A stretch of DNA of 64,000 bases, from assembly GCA_918026815.1 (NCBI GenBank), contig CAKJVC010000031.1, forward strand, positions 1 to 64,000, given 5' to 3'. Each line of letters opens with the position of its first letter. The stretch's first letter is position 1. Below are positions 59,351 through 64,000 of the stretch, piece by piece. The DNA is from Chalara sp. BL73. Its lineage: Eukaryota > Ascomycota > Leotiomycetes > Helotiales. Below the pieces are notes generated by a model. It did not search any database. It was not told the DNA's origin and was given only the letters and a program-made list of their open reading frames with translations. The position numbers and the translations under genes are program-made.

Positions 59351-59831
59351 ACGGAGCACCTTAAAGTTCATAATAAAAATATTCTTAGCAAAGATTTTGA
59401 AGTTTCTATATAAATTCTATGACTAAAATATACACATTATGCTATAAATAACAGCTTTAAGTCTAGGTTTTTTCTGCTACCCTTAGCTTGAAAGCTATTT
59501 CATTTCAGTAGTAAAAGAACGCCGTTCTCTGGCGTTGTCAATATTTAGTTAATTTACATTCTTTAGAACTGTGCATATATTGTCGATATATCAAAGAAGA
59601 CATTCTCCACAACTAAAATGATGGGGTCGGAGCTCGATCCCTTAACTATGTAAGATTAAGCTCCATGAGATTAAATGCTTCTAGACCAAGTAATATATAC
59701 AGACGTGCCCTAAGAGCCATAGTCGATTTTTTTCCCCCAAGAGATATTGAGCGTTTGATGTATATATTTGTGTGTGTATGTGTGTGTGAATAAACACCGC
59801 CCGCGAAACTAGACTTGCACAGCATGATAAA
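59351..59831. other. Convergent intergenic region with a TG-rich microsatellite
   Basis: It lies between the 3' ends of two convergent genes. A TGTGTGTGTATGTGTGTGTG tract occupies about 59769-59788. Nothing else was noted. Confidence 0.5.
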
Positions 59832-60991
59832 CTACGAAACAAGACTCTTGATCTCCTCACATACGGCCCTCGTCACATCTTTCGTATATGCCTCTCCTCC
59901 AAGATCCCGGGTTAGAATGCCTGCCTTGCAAACGTTCTCGACAGCCTTCATAAGAAGGCTTGCCGCGTCTTCCTCGTGGAGCCAGCGGAGCATCTCAGCC
60001 GCAGACCAGATCGTAGCAACTGGATTTGCAACACCTTTACCCGTAATATCAAAGGCACTACCATGAACCGGTTCAAATAAAGAAGGATTTTTGCGAGTAG
60101 GATCGAGATTACTCGATGGGGCAACCCCAATGGATCCAGCCAGAGCTGCTGCGAGGTCGGACAAAATATCCATATGCAAATTGGTGCCGACAATAGTGTC
60201 AAGGGATTTAGGATTACTGACCATCCTTACTGTCATCGCATCAACAAGCATTTTATCCCACTTCACATCCGGGAAGTCTTTTGACACAGCGAGCGCAACC
60301 TCATCCCATAAGACCATTCCATTCCGCATCGAGTTGCTCTTAGTGACGACTGTCAACTGCTTCCGAGGCCTTGACTGTGCAGTCTCGAATGCAAAGCGCA
60401 TGATACGCTCAACTCCAATGTATGTGAAGATGGCAACTTCGGTGGCGGTCTCCCAAGTCTGTCCACGGTGTGATCTACCACCCTGACCTGAATACTCGCC
60501 CTCAGAATTCTCACGCACAAGGACCCAATCAATATCCTCATCAGTAGAATTTCGAAGGGCGGACTTGGTGCCAGGAAAAGTGCGAACGGGTCTGACATTT
60601 GCGTAGAGCTGTAACGGGCCTCTGATTGCTAAGAGAAGGCCCCACAATGAGATGTGATCGGGGACATCTTCATACACAAGTCAGCCTTAGTGCTACACAT
60701 TATCTCGATACATATAAAATGATATTCACCTGGAGCCCCTACTGATCCAAATAGAGCAGCGTCATATCCGCGCAGTGTTTCAAGGACATTATCATCTACA
60801 TATTTCCCGGTCTTTTTGTAATACGCAGTACCCCAAGGAATATGTGTGAACTCAATTTTGAATGTATCCAGACTATTCGCCAGCTGAGTTACCACCTCAA
60901 TAGCTGCATCAACGACTTCCGGTCCGATTCCATCAGCTGGAATCGACGCAATGCGATAAGAATTGCGACTAGTTCCGTTCCGGGTAGACAT
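59832..60991 (-). CDS. Tartrate dehydrogenase / D-malate dehydrogenase (isopropylmalate-dehydrogenase superfamily)
   Basis: Minus-strand exons 60991-60730 and 60667-59832 with a 62-nt intron give 365 residues. Landmarks run in order: RIASIPADGIGPEVVDAAIE, GYDAALFGSVGAPD and VPDHISLWGLLLAIRGPLQL. Then come YANVRPVRTFPG (substrate arginines), LVRENSEGEYSGQGG, VTKSNSMRNGMVLWDEV, NLHMDILSDLAAALAGSIGV, and FEPVHGSAFDITGKGVANPV with NPVATIWSAAEMLRWL. The VPDHISLWGLLLAIR...YANVRPVR combination is characteristic of bacterial TtuC/DmlA-type enzymes rather than LEU2. The enzyme oxidises tartrate to oxaloglycolate or decarboxylates D-malate to pyruvate with NAD and a divalent metal. The start is the second in-frame initiation option, the first true ATG. 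Cytosolic; no targeting signal seen. Confidence 0.93.
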
Positions 60992-61709
60992 ACTTAACGA
61001 CACTTCAATGTAGATTTTGATCAGAGCTTCGGGAGCGGATTGACATAGAGTGAGGATGTATGGTACACTGTTACTTACTTGGAGGATATATATTGCGTGT
61101 TACGGACAAACTTCTGTCCTCACGGTACCAACTGGTAGCCGCCACTTTTTGTCGGCTAATAATTTGCCCGACCTCACAAATCCCACCTTCGAGGGAAATC
61201 TTAGCGCTTTCTCAACGAAACATAGATTTGTCAAAATCTGGACCTAAGTAACTTCTCGCTTAACTAATTTCTTCTTTGATTACGGTAGGACTGATCATTT
61301 TAGGCAACTAGGAAATGTTTTCAACAGCGGTGCGCTTAGCTAAATTGATACCTGATCTGTACAGCAACAGCTTCCCAGCGGACGAACCGCAAAGATTCCA
61401 TCCTTGGGAATTATTCCAGCTAAATGGTCTACGTATTTTCCAACATAGCAAGATCACCGGGTTCGTATCTAAAAGTATGCTAGAAATAGCCTATGATATT
61501 GAGGCTAGCCTGTGATATGCCTGGTTGTGCCATTTCCCGAGCTTGTCAGTCAACCACATCAGTTAACAGTGTAGAACTTCCGATGGCAATCCAAAATTTA
61601 CATCTTTGGATATAACATTAAACTCATTAATTAGCGTAGGCTATTCATATATTTTACATTTGAAGGCGTGAGGCTCGTTTATGGCTTCTGTCTATCTTAG
61701 ACATCTACA
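60992..61709. other. Upstream region of the tartrate dehydrogenase gene
   Basis: No supported gene. Two short overlapping plus-strand frames near 61050-61251 and one at 61315-61515 show no family features. Confidence 0.45.
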
Positions 61710-62038
61710 CTATAACGTTGTGTGTAAAAAATCTATATACCTCCCTAAATCATAGCGAGCAACGACGTGCTTGAGATAGGCTAAGATCTCTGGCTGTGTA
61801 AGGTACTGGCTCTGCCAGGGGTATTTGAGAAGGTCTTCTTTATCGAAGGAATAACGATATACCCAGGAGTGAACATCCAAGGAAGCACCTGGATATCTGT
61901 TGTAGTGCCACTTACTGCCAATCTCATCCGCACTGTCAACTAAAAGTGCTGTGAATCCGAGCTGACGCAACTTGTACAATTGATAATAGATGCCTGAGAA
62001 GCTCTAACAATTATAGCATCGTAGTTGGCTGGACCCAT
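61710..62038 (-). pseudogene. Baeyer-Villiger flavin monooxygenase, N-terminal fragment with broken FAD motif
   Basis: From an ATG at 62038 the minus strand starts MGPANYDAIIVRA, where the family has the FAD-binding VGAGFSG. A deletion, consistent with four bases, shifts the frame right there. The correct frame then reads YKLRQLGFTALLVDSADEIG, SKWHYNRYPGASLDVHSWVY, RYSFDKEDLLKYPWQSQYLT, and QPEILAYLKHVVARYDLGRY. It ends at a TAG after FLHTTL. Only about the first 110 of some 550 residues remain. The GTWYWNRYPGA-type block, here KWHYNRYPGA, identifies the BVMO group. It is a non-functional relic next to the tartrate dehydrogenase gene. Confidence 0.8.
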
Positions 62039-64000
62039 GGTTTCCTTTGGATTTGGAGGTCAACCGCAATGAGCGTCAGCCAATATAAAATTTCAGGAAT
62101 GGAGAAGAGGTATGTTGTGCCATCTGCAGCTGCTGGGTATGTGATAAACACAAATTATGCAACCAAAGCTTCCATCCAATTCTCAATCCATTTGATCTCC
62201 CTTTCGCTATATGATCGGTGTACTCGATGATACTGAATATATGCTTGACTTCGATATTGATGAGAAGTGAAGGAAGAAGGGTAAGCCAATATATTAATAT
62301 ATAAGTCACGTGTAGACACATTCGTCATATGAAGTCGATATTGCAACAAGTTTACCATGCAAAAACATCACATGACCCATGTCTCATGGACACAGGCATC
62401 CATATAAGGTGAAGTTGTGCCACAGTATCAAATCTCATGAAGGTAAGGAGCATAGATAATGTATTTCTGCAACCGTACTTGATTACTGCCGGCAACTAAT
62501 ATGGTTTGATGAGCAGTTGCAGAGTATTGTGCTTTACAAAATAGCAGCCATAGCTAGAGCACGAAAGTGTCAAATGCTTGTTATGGAATGAAAACCATTC
62601 AATTAGTTACAGGAATCTAATGAAGCGTATCCCTTGAGCGAAAGAAACACGTTTAAAACTCCGTTTTCCTACAAGTAAGCAATGGGGCTGAATTCCTTTA
62701 GTTTCTAGGATTCTCTATCGACAACGACCATTTCACTATCTGTTGCTTGCCAAACAGATATCCCTATGTAGAAGAAAGGCAAATAAAACGAAATTACCAG
62801 CCGGACCTTGCACGATTCCAGTTCTTCCTTTTGGTTCCACTCAATCTTGTGAACTCCCCATCTCGCAAGTCAACAGAGGCATCCGTAGAAAACAACTAGA
62901 ATCCGAATATCTTAGTAAGATCAGATTTCGACATCTACACAGTAACCGGAGTGATGTAGCCCCCTTTATCGAATATTCTTCCGCGCTCGAAATATTGGCA
63001 CCCGTATTCTTCGTCTAGAATTAGAGATCTGTCGGCATCTGCTCGGCTGAGTATCCTTCTAGATTCTATCATGAAACTCACAAAAACAACACGATATTCA
63101 CACCCAATGTCAAGCTACTTCTCGACTTTGTTTGAGACACCGCATCGCGGGTGCATTAGCTACCCACCGACATTGACTGACCGAAAACCTGTCTTTGCAT
63201 GCACAAACCCTCCCATTGCCACATTCAGTGGAACAGAATGATTTATACATATTTAGCCATATTTAGAGAGGATAACACGTGTCGCGAGTGTCTAATGCAC
63301 CCTCGGTGGAAGACAACGATTCGTAAACTAGCTAGTCTACTAGCGAAGGATAAATAACGGGAGTCATGAGAGATGGATCACCAAAAAAAATTATTATAAG
63401 CGACTGAGAAAGTAGAGGATTGTCTCCGGAATTATGTCTATTAGTAGGCTCACCGTATCTTTGATTATAACAAACCATTGTCAGCAACCGTTATCAAAGC
63501 CATCAAAAGTCTTCAGATTATGCGAGGATGTGCAAGTGCTTCTAGGCTACCTCGAGTTTTCGACATGTAGATAACAAATCTGGATTGAAATAGAAGCGGT
63601 GGTGGGGATCGTGTACACGATCAAATTCCTGACAAACCTGTCTTGGCTGTTGCCGACACGAAACAACCCGCTTATTCTATGCTCTGCGGTGAAGGGCAGA
63701 GAGTAGGTACTCGCTCCTCAGAGCTGTCTAGGTTTTCCGTGACACGATAGATATCTGCGCTCTGCTGTGGAGAAGCAAGAATGCCCTTTCTCGTTTGCAC
63801 CGTCGACGACTGTAGTCCCAAGCAAGGTTTCGTTGCAGTTCAACATTCCATGCATCGATGCAACCTTGTTGGGAGTTTCTAAAGAAAATTGGGCTCGTCG
63901 GGGGTGATATGAATTCAATGAGCCGAATTTTGCTGGTTGTTCAGATCCCGGGGAAGTTGTTTGCTTTGAAAACGGCCCAGCACTAGTCCTAGTCATCAAC
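62039..64000. other. Terminal region without a supported gene
   Basis: A plus-strand frame at 62743-63018 and a minus-strand frame at 63718-63999 (FGSLNSYHPRRAQFSLETPN) show no recognisable domain or splice context. The latter could continue beyond the window. No repeats or RNA genes were identified. Confidence 0.4.

Overview
The window looks like the chromosome of a filamentous ascomycete, probably Leotiomycetes (a guess from gene families, not a search). It has short 46-80 nt introns with GTAAGT-like donors, CTAAC/CTAAT branch sites and YAG acceptors. Its families are typically fungal: DUF726, DUF3632, DUF1996, a CnjB-like zinc-knuckle protein, Zn2Cys6 regulators, HET and fungal_trans_2. 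AT-rich stretches show RIP-like decay, seen as Trp TGG read as TAG.

Layout. 1-9.3 kb is genic: a partial small membrane protein, a DUF726 hydrolase-like protein, a DUF3632 protein and a zinc-knuckle gene that loses its 5' end at an AT-rich border. 9.3-22.9 kb is a decayed island. It holds a minus-strand relic resembling a telomere-linked-helicase/DUF3505 protein, a HET pseudogene with a conserved Trp turned into a stop, and a hAT-type MITE. 22.9-24.8 kb has an alpha/beta-hydrolase pseudogene and a second hAT-type MITE. 27.6-29.7 kb has a secreted DUF1996 protein divergent from a small cysteine-rich secreted protein. 30.5 kb has an NmrA-like fragment, and 32.8-34.5 kb an intact four-exon cytochrome P450. 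36-44 kb is a pseudogene field: an ORF ending inside an LTR-like repeat, a GDSG-like pseudogene with four stops, a Sel1/TPR-like pseudogene and a frameshifted fungal_trans_2 regulator. 44-50 kb is mostly non-coding, with LTR-like remains and strong hairpins.

50.2-62 kb is metabolic. In order it has a seven-exon ToxD-like enoyl reductase, a regulator with a middle homology region but no zinc cluster, and a convergent short Zn2Cys6 regulator with a 14-nt microexon. Then come a D-2-hydroxyacid dehydrogenase, a cytosolic-type malate dehydrogenase, a tartrate/D-malate dehydrogenase and a broken Baeyer-Villiger monooxygenase.

The three dehydrogenases plus the adjacent regulator could form a hydroxy-diacid (tartrate, malate, glyoxylate/hydroxypyruvate) utilisation cluster, similar in logic to bacterial ttuC-ttuD. 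This is inference from gene content. All exon models were built by eye from splice signals and reading frame; no alignment or expression data were used.
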